Assembly: GCA_022710975.1 (NCBI GenBank)
Contig: JAKLGA010000004.1
Coordinates: forward strand, 310,001 to 374,000
Direction: 5' to 3'
From: Myxococcota bacterium
Lineage (GTDB): Bacteria > Myxococcota > B64-G9
DNA length: 64,000 nt
Below, one piece after another: positions 26,465 to 34,794 of the stretch. A model generated the notes under the pieces. It ran no database searches. It was given only the letters and a program-made list of their open reading frames with translations, and was not told the DNA's origin. A program made the translations under genes and the position numbers. Each line of letters starts with the position of its first letter. The stretch's first letter is position 1.

Positions 26465-26492
26465 TTCCCTGCCAGGTTTTTGGTGCTAAGAT
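26465..26492 (+). promoter_or_regulatory. Weak promoter candidate for the MopE-like gene
   Basis: TAAGAT (26487-26492) is a good -10 box; TTCCCT 16 nt upstream is a poor -35. It lies about 50 nt before ATG 26542. Confidence 0.3.
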
Positions 26493-26541
26493 CGGACCAG
26501 GCCCGCCCCAGCCCAGGCGGCGCGGGTCGAGGGAGAACGCC

Positions 26542-29500
26542 ATGGCCAGGAACTGGATGGTCGTCCCGGGGTTGCTCGCGCTCGGCCTGCTCGGGGCGGG
26601 TTGCCCGGACAACGCGGCGAACGGTCCGGGCAGCTGCGCCACGGACGCGGACTGCCAGGCCGGCTGGCGCTGCCTGCTCGGGCAGTGCCGCCAGGGCTGC
26701 GTGGTGTCCACCGAGTGCCAGGCGGGCTTCGAGTGCGTCTCGGGCTACTGCCTGCAGCCCTGCCAGGCGGACGGCGACTGCCCCCCGGACCAGATGTGCT
26801 CCGTGGGGTTCTGCCGGCCGAAGCCGCAGGACGACGGCGGGGACGGGGACGGCGGGCCGACCTGCACCGACTTCGACGGGGACGGGTACGGCGCGGGCTG
26901 CGAGGCCGGGCCGGACTGCAACGACGGGGACCGGGCCTTCCACCCCGGCGCCGAGGAGCTGTGCGGCGACGGACGCGACCAGGACTGCGACGGCGAGATC
27001 GACGAGAGCTGTCCCTGCCAGACGGGCACGGTGCGGCTGTGCTCGAGCGTGGGCGATCCGCTCGGGCTGACCCCGGAGATGCGCTGCCGGCCGGGCAGCC
27101 AGGCCTGCGTGGCCGGCCAGTGGGCCGCCGAGTGCGTGGGCGAGGTCGGCCCGGCCGACGAGGAGTGCAACCACCTGGACGACGACTGCGACGGCGAGGT
27201 GGACGAGGGCATGCTGAACGCCGTGGGCGGCTGCCTGGGCGATCCGGTGCCGCCCGAGGACTGCGGCCCGACCGGCGAGGGCAACGGGCTGGACGACAAC
27301 GGCGACGGCCAGGTGGACGAGGGCTGCTCATGCCTGATGCCGGGCTACGATCCGAACCTGCCGCGCAAGGACCAGCCCTGCTACGGCGGGCCGCCGCAGA
27401 CCCTCGGGGTGGGGCTGTGCCAGGGCGGCACCCGCGACTGCCTGGCCGGCGGGAGCTGGGGTCCGTGCGAGGGGCAGGTGCTGCCCGCCGACGAGGTGTG
27501 CGGCGATCTGGCCGACAACGACTGCGACGGCTTCGTGGACGAGAGCTGCCCGGCCTGCGCGACCCCCGTGGACGAGGTGTGCGACGGGCTGGACAACGAC
27601 TGCGACGGGGTGGTGGACGAGGGCGTGCTGAACGCCTGCGGGAGCTGCGGGGCCGCGCCGATCGCCGAGGTCTGCGACGACGGCCTGGACAACGACTGCG
27701 ACGGCGCGCTCGACGAGGGCTGCGGCGGCTGCGCCGGCAGCCAGAGCCAGCCCTGCTACCTGGGGCCCTACTGGGCGGCCGGGGTGGGCGCCTGCACCAT
27801 GGGCAGCCGCGCCTGCGACGGCGAGTTCTGGGGGGAGTGCGCCGGCTCGGTCCTGCCGGGCCTCGAGCTGTGCGGACCTGGCCTGGGCAACGGGCTGGAC
27901 GATGACTGCGACGGGCTCACGGACGAGGGCTGCGGCTGCGAGGAGGGCGCCAGCCGGCTGTGCGGCGACGCGGCCGGGGTGTGCGAGTACGGACAGGAGA
28001 CCTGCGTGAGCCGGGTGTGGGGCGACTGCCTGGGCGGGGTGCCGCCCGGGGCCGAGGCCTGCGACGGGCTGGACAACGACTGCGACGGGCTGGCGGACGA
28101 GGCGCTGCTCAACGCCTGCGGCCTGTGCGGCGAGAGCTGCTACCTGCTGCCCGTGGATCCGACCGGCCAGGGCACACCGGACGAGGGCGTGGCGGTGCTG
28201 CCCGGGGACGACCCGGGCAACCCGACCGGCCGGCCCGGCATCTCGCTGACCCAGAACTCGTTCATCCCCTCGTACCTCTGGGCGGCCAACCACGACTACG
28301 ACACGGTCTCCAAGTTCAACACCGATCTGCTGCAGGAGGAGGGCATCTACTGGGTGGGCAACAACCCCAGCCGCACGGCCGTGGACCTCGACGGCAACAT
28401 GTGGGTGGGCGGCCGGGACGATGGCCGGCTGACCAAGGTGCTATGGGACGCGGCCGGCTGCCCGGAGCGCAACGGGGTGGCGGGCGTCCAGACCTCCTAC
28501 CGCGACGGGGGCGGCGCGGTCGTCCAGGTCAATAGCCAGGCCGACCCGTTCGCCGACGAGTGCGTGATGTACTCCCAGGTGCCCAACCCCTCGCTGCCCA
28601 GCATCCGCGGGGTGGCCGCGGCGCCGGACGGGCGCATGTGGTTCGGCTACACCGGCGGCGGCGTGCAGAGCATCGATCCCCACACCTTCGAGCTCGGGCC
28701 CTACGTGCCGGCCTCCCCGGCGCCGGTCTGGGCCCCGGACGCGAACGGCGTGTTCCAGCCGACCGGCACCACCGGCAGCACGGGCGGGGTGTACGGCCTG
28801 GTGATCGACTCGCGCGGCATCCTGTACACCTCGTCCTACACCCGCAACACCCTGGCGGCGCTCGACACGGCCACGGGCCAGTGGGTGGCGCTGTACACCT
28901 ACGTGGGCTGCGCCTCCTACGGCATCGCGGTCGACGCCCGCAACCGGGTGTGGCTGGGCGGCTGGCCGAACTGCGGCGGCATCGGCATGTTCGATCCGGA
29001 GACCCGCCGCTTCTGGTCGTTCCTGGTGCCGGCCGGGGTGACCCCGCTGCCCGGCGAGACGGCCACGGTGCAGCTCGGCACGGGCGGCTCCTACCCGGGC
29101 TACACCGCGGCCGGCGGGCGCGCCGAGTTCATGGTGACCGGGGTGGGGGTCGAGCCGGCCACGGGCGACGCCTGGTGCTCCTTCTACCAGCTCGGGTACA
29201 CCGGGCGGCTGCGGCTGGCCGAGGCGGATCTGTCCCAGAGCGTGTGGACCTTCATCGGCACCACCCGGGACGCGGGGAACGCCATGCTGCCCGGGGTGGG
29301 CGTGGATCTGCGCGGCATCGGCTTCGACCGGAACGGCTTCGGCTGGACGCTCGGGCTGGGCAGCGGCAAGGTGTGGATGATCGACCCGGCCACCAACCTG
29401 CGCGCGGCCGCGCTGCCCGACGGGCTGACCATCGGCCAGGGCAGCCACTACACCTACTCGGACTTCACCGGCTCCACGGCGCTGTCCTTCACCGCGCCGC

Positions 29501-29841
29501 GCGGCTACTGGCGCTACCTGTTCGACAGCCAGCTGGCCACGGCCCAGGTGGACGCCATCCTGTGGGAGGCCTACGTCCCGGCGGGCACCACGGCCGGGGT
29601 GCGCATCCGGGCCGTGGACGCAGCCGGCCTGCCGCTCTCGGGCTGGCTGCCGCCCGAGGCCGGGGGCGCGCCCGACTACTTCCTCTACCCGGACGGGGCC
29701 GCCCAGGACCGGGTGGACCTCCACCAGAACGGCGGCCCGCTGGTCGGCCCGCGCTTCGAGGTGGAGGTGCGCCTGACCACCAACGACCGCGACGTGCGGC
29801 CCATCGTGCACCTGGTGCAGCTCGAGTGGCAGCGGCCGTGA
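26542..29841 (+). CDS. MopE-like Cys/Asp-repeat lipoprotein with propeller domain
   Basis: This 1099-residue lipoprotein has lipobox GAGC after a hydrophobic signal. Residues about 30-95 hold four small EGF-like Cys modules (CATDADCQAGWRCLLGQC style). Residues about 105-530 contain eight Asp-rich motifs of the MopE type, such as CDGLDNDCDGVVDEG, known from methanotroph copper protein MopE and many myxobacterial surface proteins and likely to bind Ca2+. From about residue 570 a beta-propeller of the SMP-30/virginiamycin-lyase-like kind follows (SRTAVDLDGNMWVGGRDDGR, GVAAAPDGRMWFGYTGG). A final beta-sandwich of about 130 residues ends it. Substrate binding at the cell surface is the likely role. 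ATG 26542 follows GAGGGAGAA. Confidence 0.8.
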   Translation: MARNWMVVPGLLALGLLGAGCPDNAANGPGSCATDADCQAGWRCLLGQCRQGCVVSTECQAGFECVSGYCLQPCQADGDCPPDQMCSVGFCRPKPQDDGGDGDGGPTCTDFDGDGYGAGCEAGPDCNDGDRAFHPGAEELCGDGRDQDCDGEIDESCPCQTGTVRLCSSVGDPLGLTPEMRCRPGSQACVAGQWAAECVGEVGPADEECNHLDDDCDGEVDEGMLNAVGGCLGDPVPPEDCGPTGEGNGLDDNGDGQVDEGCSCLMPGYDPNLPRKDQPCYGGPPQTLGVGLCQGGTRDCLAGGSWGPCEGQVLPADEVCGDLADNDCDGFVDESCPACATPVDEVCDGLDNDCDGVVDEGVLNACGSCGAAPIAEVCDDGLDNDCDGALDEGCGGCAGSQSQPCYLGPYWAAGVGACTMGSRACDGEFWGECAGSVLPGLELCGPGLGNGLDDDCDGLTDEGCGCEEGASRLCGDAAGVCEYGQETCVSRVWGDCLGGVPPGAEACDGLDNDCDGLADEALLNACGLCGESCYLLPVDPTGQGTPDEGVAVLPGDDPGNPTGRPGISLTQNSFIPSYLWAANHDYDTVSKFNTDLLQEEGIYWVGNNPSRTAVDLDGNMWVGGRDDGRLTKVLWDAAGCPERNGVAGVQTSYRDGGGAVVQVNSQADPFADECVMYSQVPNPSLPSIRGVAAAPDGRMWFGYTGGGVQSIDPHTFELGPYVPASPAPVWAPDANGVFQPTGTTGSTGGVYGLVIDSRGILYTSSYTRNTLAALDTATGQWVALYTYVGCASYGIAVDARNRVWLGGWPNCGGIGMFDPETRRFWSFLVPAGVTPLPGETATVQLGTGGSYPGYTAAGGRAEFMVTGVGVEPATGDAWCSFYQLGYTGRLRLAEADLSQSVWTFIGTTRDAGNAMLPGVGVDLRGIGFDRNGFGWTLGLGSGKVWMIDPATNLRAAALPDGLTIGQGSHYTYSDFTGSTALSFTAPRGYWRYLFDSQLATAQVDAILWEAYVPAGTTAGVRIRAVDAAGLPLSGWLPPEAGGAPDYFLYPDGAAQDRVDLHQNGGPLVGPRFEVEVRLTTNDRDVRPIVHLVQLEWQRP

Positions 29842-31070
29842 GCGCGAGCACCCTGGCGCCTCTGCTCTGGCTGGGGGTGGCCCTGGCCCTGGGACCGGGC
29901 TGCGCCGGCGAGGTCGACCTGCCCGACTCCGGGCCGGACGGCCTGCAGGAGGAGGACGGCGGAGCGGTCGAGGACGACGGCGGGGCGGGCGAGGACGATG
30001 GCGCGACGGTCGAGGACGACGGCGCGACGGTCGAGGATGACGGTGGGACGACCGAGGATGACGGTGGGACGACCGAGGACGACGGTGGGACGACCGAGGA
30101 CGACGGTGGCGAGCCCGGAGACGAGGGCGCGGTGCAGCCGACCTGCCCGGTGAGCCCCTGCAAGGTCATCGATGCCTTCCCTTACCAGGACAGCGACACC
30201 ACGCTCGGCGCGCCGCTCGACGCCTTCGACGGGTACGCCTGCGCCGCGGGCGTGGGCGAGGCCGGGCCCGAGCAGGTCTACTACTTCGAGCTCGTGGAGC
30301 CCGGCAGCCTGATCGCCATGCTCGACGACGGCGAGGAGGTGGGCGCGGACACCGACCTGCACCTCCTGTCCGCCTACGATCCCCAGGCCTGCCTGGCCCG
30401 GGGGCACAAGGGGCTGTCGCGCCACCTGCAGCCGGGCGCCTACTTCCTGGTGGTGGACTCCTGGTCGGACGCCGCGGGGGTGAGCCACGAGGGGCCCTAC
30501 ACGCTCTACGCCCACCTGCTGACCGCGGCCTCGCCCTGCGCCATGCTCGGGGAGCCGGTGGCCCGGATCGGGGAGGCGGAGCCCCTGGCCATGCCGGCCA
30601 CGGGCAAGGTGGTCAAGGAGGCCCACCTGGTCACCAGCCAGGAGTTCACCGACGGCTCCTGGCCCCAGAGCTTCACCGACGGCATCCAGGCCCACTACGC
30701 GCTGAGCGAGGCAGCCAGCGGCTACGCGATGGACCGCACCGAGCCCTGGTGCCCGTGCTGCGAGCCCTCGAACGAGTACGGCCAGGGCTCGAGCGCCCGG
30801 CCGCCGCCCGAGGCCGAGGCCTTCTACGTGTGCATGCGCTGGGCCACGGCCCCCCCGCGCGGCCAGCGCTACCTCGTGTTCGACGGCCGCACCGGCCGGG
30901 CGGTGGTGGCCGCGGCCGGGTACGAGAACGGCCCGGGCGACCTCGCCAACCTCGGCGGGGCGATCGAGGAGGTCCACGATCACCTCGGCACCGGGCACCT
31001 GAGCGTGCTGACCTACGGGGTGGCGGCGGATCAGGCGCTGCCGTACGGGCCGATCGATTGCTATCCGTGA
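29838..31070 (+). CDS. Lipoprotein with acidic repeat tether and PPC-like domain
   Basis: This protein of about 410 residues starts at GTG 29838, overlapping the previous stop codon by 3 nt. A hydrophobic signal ends at lipobox GPGC. Residues about 30-100 are seven copies of a 7-residue acidic unit (EDDGGTT and variants) encoded by 21-bp tandem repeats. The middle third resembles a pre-peptidase C-terminal (PPC) beta-sandwich: VYYFELVEPGSLIAMLDD and LQPGAYFLVVDSW. The C-terminal part has a Cys cluster (WCPCCEP) and no recognised domain. It looks like a surface partner of the MopE-like protein made from the same mRNA. GTG 29826 is an alternative start. Confidence 0.7.
   Translation: MSASTLAPLLWLGVALALGPGCAGEVDLPDSGPDGLQEEDGGAVEDDGGAGEDDGATVEDDGATVEDDGGTTEDDGGTTEDDGGTTEDDGGEPGDEGAVQPTCPVSPCKVIDAFPYQDSDTTLGAPLDAFDGYACAAGVGEAGPEQVYYFELVEPGSLIAMLDDGEEVGADTDLHLLSAYDPQACLARGHKGLSRHLQPGAYFLVVDSWSDAAGVSHEGPYTLYAHLLTAASPCAMLGEPVARIGEAEPLAMPATGKVVKEAHLVTSQEFTDGSWPQSFTDGIQAHYALSEAASGYAMDRTEPWCPCCEPSNEYGQGSSARPPPEAEAFYVCMRWATAPPRGQRYLVFDGRTGRAVVAAAGYENGPGDLANLGGAIEEVHDHLGTGHLSVLTYGVAADQALPYGPIDCYP
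29970..30116 (+). repeat. 21-bp tandem repeats coding for the acidic tether
   Basis: About seven tandem 21-bp units of the form GAGGACGACGGTGGGACGACC, with only a few third-position changes, encode the seven-residue EDDG repeat. The reading frame is kept throughout. Confidence 0.75.
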
Positions 31071-31122
31071 ACAGCCGTGCGGCGCAGCGGAGCGAGCGAG
31101 GCCCTCGAGCGACGCGGAGCAG

Positions 31123-31137
31123 CCCAGCGAAGCTGGG
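31123..31137. other. Small hairpin after the PPC-like lipoprotein gene
   Basis: CCCAGC (31123-31128) pairs with GCTGGG (31132-31137) around a GAA loop, 53 nt after the stop. No T run follows, so a termination role is only possible. Confidence 0.35.
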
Positions 31138-31140
31138 TAC

Positions 31141-31231
31141 AGCGTGCTGCGTGCGGCGTCAGACCCGCGGCCACCTCCCACCCGATGCCAGATTTGCCGG
31201 GCCATCGCCGCACGCCGCACGTCGCACGCGT
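31141..31231. repeat. Imperfect inverted repeat made of CGTGCGR heptamers
   Basis: GTGCGGCGT (31151-31159) faces ACGCCGCAC (31212-31220). About 16 of 20 bases match over the wider arms. On the minus strand the right arm reads as heptamers CGTGCGA, CGTGCGG, CGTGCGG. The 229-bp gap 31071-31299 holds no gene that I can support. Confidence 0.5.
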
Positions 31232-31249
31232 CCGAACCGTAGGAACCCC

Positions 31250-31278
31250 TTGCGGATCGGGACGGATGGGCGTACTGT
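31250..31278 (+). promoter_or_regulatory. Predicted promoter for the polyprenol-kinase-like gene
   Basis: TTGCGG (31250-31255), a 17-nt spacer and TACTGT (31273-31278) lie 21 nt before ATG 31300. Confidence 0.55.
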
Positions 31279-31299
31279 GCTCCTCGGTTTTCCGGGGGC

Positions 31300-32313
31300 A
31301 TGGAAGGTAGGTACCTGTTGAGCGCAACCGCCCTCACCGGATCCGGTCTGGAGCTCGCGCTGCACAGCCTGGCCCTCGATCTGCGCCAGTTCGTGGCCAA
31401 CCTGCAGCGCCCGCGGACGGGCGACAGCGCCTGGGTGGCCTCGGCCCGGCGGCGCTGCGTGGAGCTGGCCGAGCGCATGGGCGAGCTGCGCGAGCGGCTG
31501 GCCGTGCGCCAGAAGAACCTCCCCCAGACCATGGCCGAGCTGCGCGCGAGCCTGCAGGCCTACGCCGCGGAGCTGGGCGAACGCTGCAGCCGCGCCAGCC
31601 TGGCGGCGCTGCGCGCGGACCTGGCCCGGCGGTACGAGGATCTCCTGGCCCAGGCGCGGGCCGCGCGCCTGTGGCGGCCGGAGTACGCACAGAAGATCCG
31701 CTCGCTGCGCCTGCCCTCCTGGGCGCGGAGCCTGTTCCACGTGGGCTGCGGCCTGGGCGGCGTGGCCCTGTACCAGTTCCTGCTGTCGCGCGGCGCGGTC
31801 CTGGGGGTGCTCATCTCCCTGGTGTCGGTGTTCGGCGGCCTGGAGATCTCCCGGCGCTTCTTCCCGCGCTTCAACGACTTCATGGTGGACAAGCTGTTCG
31901 GCGCCATCTCCCGGCCGCAGGAGCGCTACAAGATCAACTCGGCCAGCTGGTACACCCTGGCGCTGCTGGTGATCGTGCTGTTCACCCCGCTGGAGGCGGC
32001 CTGCGCCGGCTGCCTGGTGCTGGGCTTCGGTGATCCGACCGCCTCGGTGGTGGGCTGCCGCTACGGCCGCACCAAGCTGGTGCACGACAAGAGCCTGCAG
32101 GGCAGCCTGGCCTTCGCGGCCATCTCGTTCCTGGCGGTGGGCGTGTACCTGCTGCTGGCCGCCCCGCAGCTCGGGCTGGGCCGCACCCTCGGCGCGGCCG
32201 GCTGCATGGCGCTGGTGGGCGCGGCGGTCGAGCTCTACTCCGAGAAGCTCCGGCTCGACGACAACTTCAGCGTGCCCGTGGCCGCCGCCTTCACCGGCAT
32301 GCTCTTCCTGTAG
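31300..32313 (+). CDS. CTP-dependent dolichol/phytol kinase-like membrane protein
   Basis: This 337-residue protein has about 130 N-terminal residues of charged, probably coiled-coil helix, followed by six or seven transmembrane helices. The key motif GFGDPTASVVGCRYGRTK and the following SLQGSLA are hallmarks of the SEC59/VTE5/CdsA-like family, which phosphorylates lipid alcohols using CTP. The soluble N-terminal extension is unusual for the family, whose bacterial members are usually about 200 residues. A lipid-alcohol or diacylglycerol substrate is likely, but which one is unknown. ATG 31300 is followed by a possible TTG at 31318. It lies downstream of its own promoter pair. Confidence 0.75.
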   Translation: MEGRYLLSATALTGSGLELALHSLALDLRQFVANLQRPRTGDSAWVASARRRCVELAERMGELRERLAVRQKNLPQTMAELRASLQAYAAELGERCSRASLAALRADLARRYEDLLAQARAARLWRPEYAQKIRSLRLPSWARSLFHVGCGLGGVALYQFLLSRGAVLGVLISLVSVFGGLEISRRFFPRFNDFMVDKLFGAISRPQERYKINSASWYTLALLVIVLFTPLEAACAGCLVLGFGDPTASVVGCRYGRTKLVHDKSLQGSLAFAAISFLAVGVYLLLAAPQLGLGRTLGAAGCMALVGAAVELYSEKLRLDDNFSVPVAAAFTGMLFL

Positions 32314-32326
32314 ACCGCCCGCGCCG

Positions 32327-32355
32327 TTGACGGCCGGCGGGTCGCCCGCTACGCT
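32327..32355 (+). promoter_or_regulatory. Predicted promoter giving a leaderless mRNA
   Basis: TTGACG (32327-32332), a 17-nt spacer and TACGCT (32350-32355) form one of the best promoter pairs in the window. The ATG at 32363 begins seven bases after the -10 box, so the transcript should start at or next to the start codon. No Shine-Dalgarno is present. Confidence 0.6.
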
Positions 32356-32362
32356 CCTGGTC

Positions 32363-32911
32363 ATGCTTAACCTGACTCGTCTCCTCGTCCTCGCACTGTG
32401 CGCCGCCGCCGCGCCCGCCCTCGACGCGGCCGATCGGACCAGGGGCGCTCCCGGCGCGAAGCTCACCTGGCAGGACTTCTGGACCATCGCCCAGGTCGGC
32501 CGCGAGGACGGGAAGGCCGACATCCTCAGGAAGTGGGGCCCGCCCGACGAGGAGTCGAGCAGCGCCGGCGGCGGCACCACCCTGCGCTACAAGGACGGGC
32601 CGTCGGTCGATCTGCGCTCCGACGGGGCCACCCAGCTCGACTTCATGGCGCTCGCCTCGAAGAAGTTCGTGGCCGCGCACCCGGGCGGGCCGCTGGCGCT
32701 CCTGGGCATGCCGTGCGCCGCGGCCGCGCAGCGGCTGGCCTTCACCGACCGGATCGAGGGCTACACCAGCTGCAAGCACTACGACCGGAGCGGCTGGCTG
32801 CTCGACGTGACCATGATGTGCACCGGCGGCGAGGTGTCGACGCTGGTCGTCGTGTGGCTGGCGGTGCCGGAGCTGAAGACGATGGAGGCGTTGCCGCCGG
32901 ATCACTGCTGA
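32363..32911 (+). CDS. Small secreted protein of unknown function
   Basis: This 182-residue protein has a classic signal peptide (MLNLTRLLVLALCAAAAPALDAA). The mature part is about 160 residues with Cys residues in MPCAAAAQRL, GYTSCKHYD and MMCTGGE, which could form disulphides, and ends in DHC. I do not recognise a family. The promoter just upstream suggests the mRNA has no leader, so translation would start on the ATG without a Shine-Dalgarno. The gene on the other strand ends 100 bp away. Confidence 0.65.
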   Translation: MLNLTRLLVLALCAAAAPALDAADRTRGAPGAKLTWQDFWTIAQVGREDGKADILRKWGPPDEESSSAGGGTTLRYKDGPSVDLRSDGATQLDFMALASKKFVAAHPGGPLALLGMPCAAAAQRLAFTDRIEGYTSCKHYDRSGWLLDVTMMCTGGEVSTLVVVWLAVPELKTMEALPPDHC

Positions 32912-32977
32912 GCCCCGCCCGCGCCGCAACGCCCCGAACTCGAGGGGGTAGGCCAGGAGGCGAATGCCCCTTCGCGG

Positions 32978-32993
32978 GTGCAGGCTCCTGCAC
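32978..32993. terminator. Inverted repeat between convergent genes
   Basis: GTGCAGG-CT-CCTGCAC forms a 7-bp stem in the 99-bp gap between the secreted-protein gene (+) and the outer-membrane-like gene (-). There is no T run, so a stop role is only possible. Confidence 0.35.
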
Positions 32994-33010
32994 GGCGGGG
33001 GGTGCGGGCT

Positions 33011-33724
33011 TCAGCGCAGGTTCACTCCCAGCCCGGTGATCGCGAATGGACCCTGCAGCGAGGGGCCGGGGTTCCCGTCCCAGCCGTCGTGGGCGAACGC
33101 CGCCGCGTAGCCGACCCCCAGCATCCAGTGCAGGTCCGGCCCGAAGCGAAAGATCATACCCGCCATCGGCCGGAGGAGGAAGATGGCGTCGGCGTCCTCC
33201 TCGTCATGCAGCCGCACCACGGGCACCTGCAGCCCCAACCCCAGCTCGACGAAGAAGCCGCCGTCCATGCCTCCGCTGCCCGGGACGTGGGTCGCCCCGT
33301 GGTCCATCAACCACAGGTCGAAACGCACCTGGCCGGTCAGCTCCACGCCCAGCGCCTCGAGCTCGGTGGGCGTCCATGGCTCGGCGTCCCAGGCGCTGTA
33401 GAGCACCCGCGCGCCCCCGCCCACCTCGAGCCAGTGGAACAGGGGTGCGTGGGCGGTGAGCCCGAAGTCCCCGCACGCCAGGAACCGGTCGCTCTCGGGT
33501 TTCGTCTGCGCGTGGCTCATGATCAGCCCGAGGTAGCCGTTCCGCGACAGCGGGAGGAAGCGCGGGCCGATGGTCAGCTCGAGGAACACCGGCGTGTCCC
33601 TGGCCGGGCCCTCGGCCTGCGCCGGGACCGGCCCCGCGACCGCCAGGACGCACGCGGCAGCCAGGACCCGCGGGAGCCACCGGGACCGGCTGCGGTCGCT
33701 GGAGGGTGGCGGGTTGGACGACAT
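33011..33724 (-). CDS. Outer-membrane beta-barrel-like protein
   Basis: This 237-residue protein has a signal peptide (RVLAAACVLAVAGPVPAQA). The rest has alternating hydrophobic strands typical of small outer-membrane barrels: VFLELTIGPRFLPLSRNGYL, FFVELGLGLQVPVVRLH and a Gly/aromatic-rich WMLGVGYAAAFAHDGW, ending in a strand ITGLGVNLR. No enzymatic motif is seen. ATG 33724 lies 2 nt after the stop codon of the upstream lipoprotein gene, so the two are translationally linked. Confidence 0.65.
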   Translation of the reverse strand: MSSNPPPSSDRSRSRWLPRVLAAACVLAVAGPVPAQAEGPARDTPVFLELTIGPRFLPLSRNGYLGLIMSHAQTKPESDRFLACGDFGLTAHAPLFHWLEVGGGARVLYSAWDAEPWTPTELEALGVELTGQVRFDLWLMDHGATHVPGSGGMDGGFFVELGLGLQVPVVRLHDEEDADAIFLLRPMAGMIFRFGPDLHWMLGVGYAAAFAHDGWDGNPGPSLQGPFAITGLGVNLR

Positions 33725-33726
33725 GC

Positions 33727-34314
33727 TCAGGCCCCGCAGAAGAGGGTGAAGTCCTCGAGGACGATGTCGTCCACGACGCAGCCGGAAAGCTGGCCTTCGA
33801 GGAGCAGGGCAGTCAGCGGCCAGGCCGGGCCACCGTCGGGATCGGGCAGGCCGAGCTCGACGACCCCGGTGCAGAAACGCAGCGTCCCGCCGGCGGTGGT
33901 GCACTCCAGCTGCAGCGCCCGGGGCACGTCGGCCCCGGCGAGGTCGCGGTAGGTGACCTGCGCGCCCAGGCGCAGGACGTCGGCCTGCGCCGGACGCTCC
34001 ACGCAGCTGGTGACCACGGCGAACTGCACCTGGCAGTCCTGCTCGCTGCACACCCGGGAGCCCGGCTCCAGCGCGCGGCGCACCACCGCGCGCGCGCCAC
34101 CGAGCTGCAGGGCATGCTCCGCCGGGTGGTACGTCCGCACCACCTGCGCGCTCCCCTCGACCAGCTCCCAGCCGCACAGCCCGTCGCAGCCCTCGAAGTC
34201 CTCGTGGACCCAGCGGTCGAGGTCGCGGACCGTGCACTCGCAGCCGGCCAGCAGGACCGCCAGGACCGCCAGGGCCGCCGGGACGCGGGACCCATGGTAG
34301 GCGCTGCACCTCAT
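33727..34314 (-). CDS. Small lipoprotein of unknown function
   Basis: This protein has 195 residues. The signal ends in lipobox LAGC (ALAVLAVLLAGCECTV). The mature part has several Cys pairs (FEGCDGLCGWEL, VCSEQDCQVQF) and a beta-sandwich feel, with ALQLGGARAVVRRALEPGS and CVVDDIVLEDFTLFCGA as likely strands of a jelly-roll domain of the carbohydrate-binding type. That fold assignment is inference. ATG 34314 is the first usable start after the heptamer repeat region; GGAGG lies close, only 2 nt away. It precedes the outer-membrane-like gene in one transcript. Confidence 0.65.
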   Translation of the reverse strand: MRCSAYHGSRVPAALAVLAVLLAGCECTVRDLDRWVHEDFEGCDGLCGWELVEGSAQVVRTYHPAEHALQLGGARAVVRRALEPGSRVCSEQDCQVQFAVVTSCVERPAQADVLRLGAQVTYRDLAGADVPRALQLECTTAGGTLRFCTGVVELGLPDPDGGPAWPLTALLLEGQLSGCVVDDIVLEDFTLFCGA

Positions 34315-34401
34315 GGCCTCCGCTTCGACAGGGCGACGCTGCGGGCTATTCAGCGGGCGCAGACCAGGGAACCCTCTCCGCAGGCTCTGCCCCCGAAGGG
34401 G

Positions 34402-34457
34402 GTTCCAAGTTCCTCGTTCCACGTTACTCGTTCCAAGTTCCAAGTTCCTTGTTCCTA
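34402..34457. repeat. Eight GTTCCNN heptamers in tandem
   Basis: Eight consecutive 7-bp units (GTTCCAA, GTTCCTC, GTTCCAC, GTTACTC, GTTCCAA, GTTCCAA, GTTCCTT, GTTCCTA) fill the gap between two minus-strand genes. Seven of eight keep GTTCC. The region is clearly less G+C-rich than its surroundings. Nothing else is seen between 34315 and 34544. Confidence 0.8.
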
Positions 34458-34544
34458 CCCCTTTAAACCTGCCCGGAGCGATCCACAGCGGTGGGCTGTG
34501 GAGGCTCAAACAGTCCTCGGCCCTTCGGAGGACACCCCTGAGGG

Positions 34545-34790
34545 CTATGGCTCGGCCTGGTCGAGGCCGAACAGGTGGAGGTAGCGGGCCACCCGCTCCT
34601 CGAGCGTCGGGGCGGCGATGGCGTCGCACAGCTCGTCCGGCCGGTAGCCGCGGCAGACCGCGGGCCGGGTCGCGTAGATGCGGCAGGTGAGATCCTCCGC
34701 CAGGTGGGGGCAGGGGACCCCCGCTGGCTTCCCCAGCGCGCTGATGTCCGGCGCCACGCAGCAGGTCGCGCACTTGCGGCAGATCCGCAC
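34545..34790 (-). CDS. YkgJ-family Cys-cluster protein
   Basis: This 81-residue protein has the Cys cluster of the YkgJ (zinc/iron-chelating) family: CRKCATCC near the start, then VPCPHL, TCRIYATRPAVCRGY and a final DELC. These residues probably hold a metal or Fe-S site. The biochemical role of the family is not known. The start is taken as GTG 34790, 4 nt after the stop codon of the hybrid histidine kinase gene, with GAGG close upstream. It is the last gene of the phosphorelay run. The length is short but normal for the compact members. Confidence 0.7.
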   Translation of the reverse strand: MRICRKCATCCVAPDISALGKPAGVPCPHLAEDLTCRIYATRPAVCRGYRPDELCDAIAAPTLEERVARYLHLFGLDQAEP

Positions 34791-34794
34791 GACC

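Noticed and set aside
31071-31299. Possible tRNA or small RNA in the repeat-rich gap
   Set aside because: The hairpins do not build a cloverleaf and no T-loop or anticodon arm is visible.
33727-34773. Extended minus-strand frame running through the GTTCCNN heptamers
   Set aside because: The upstream part encodes only the repeat (ELGTSNVERGTWN) and shadow sequence of the neighbouring gene; the lipoprotein signal at 34314 marks the true start.
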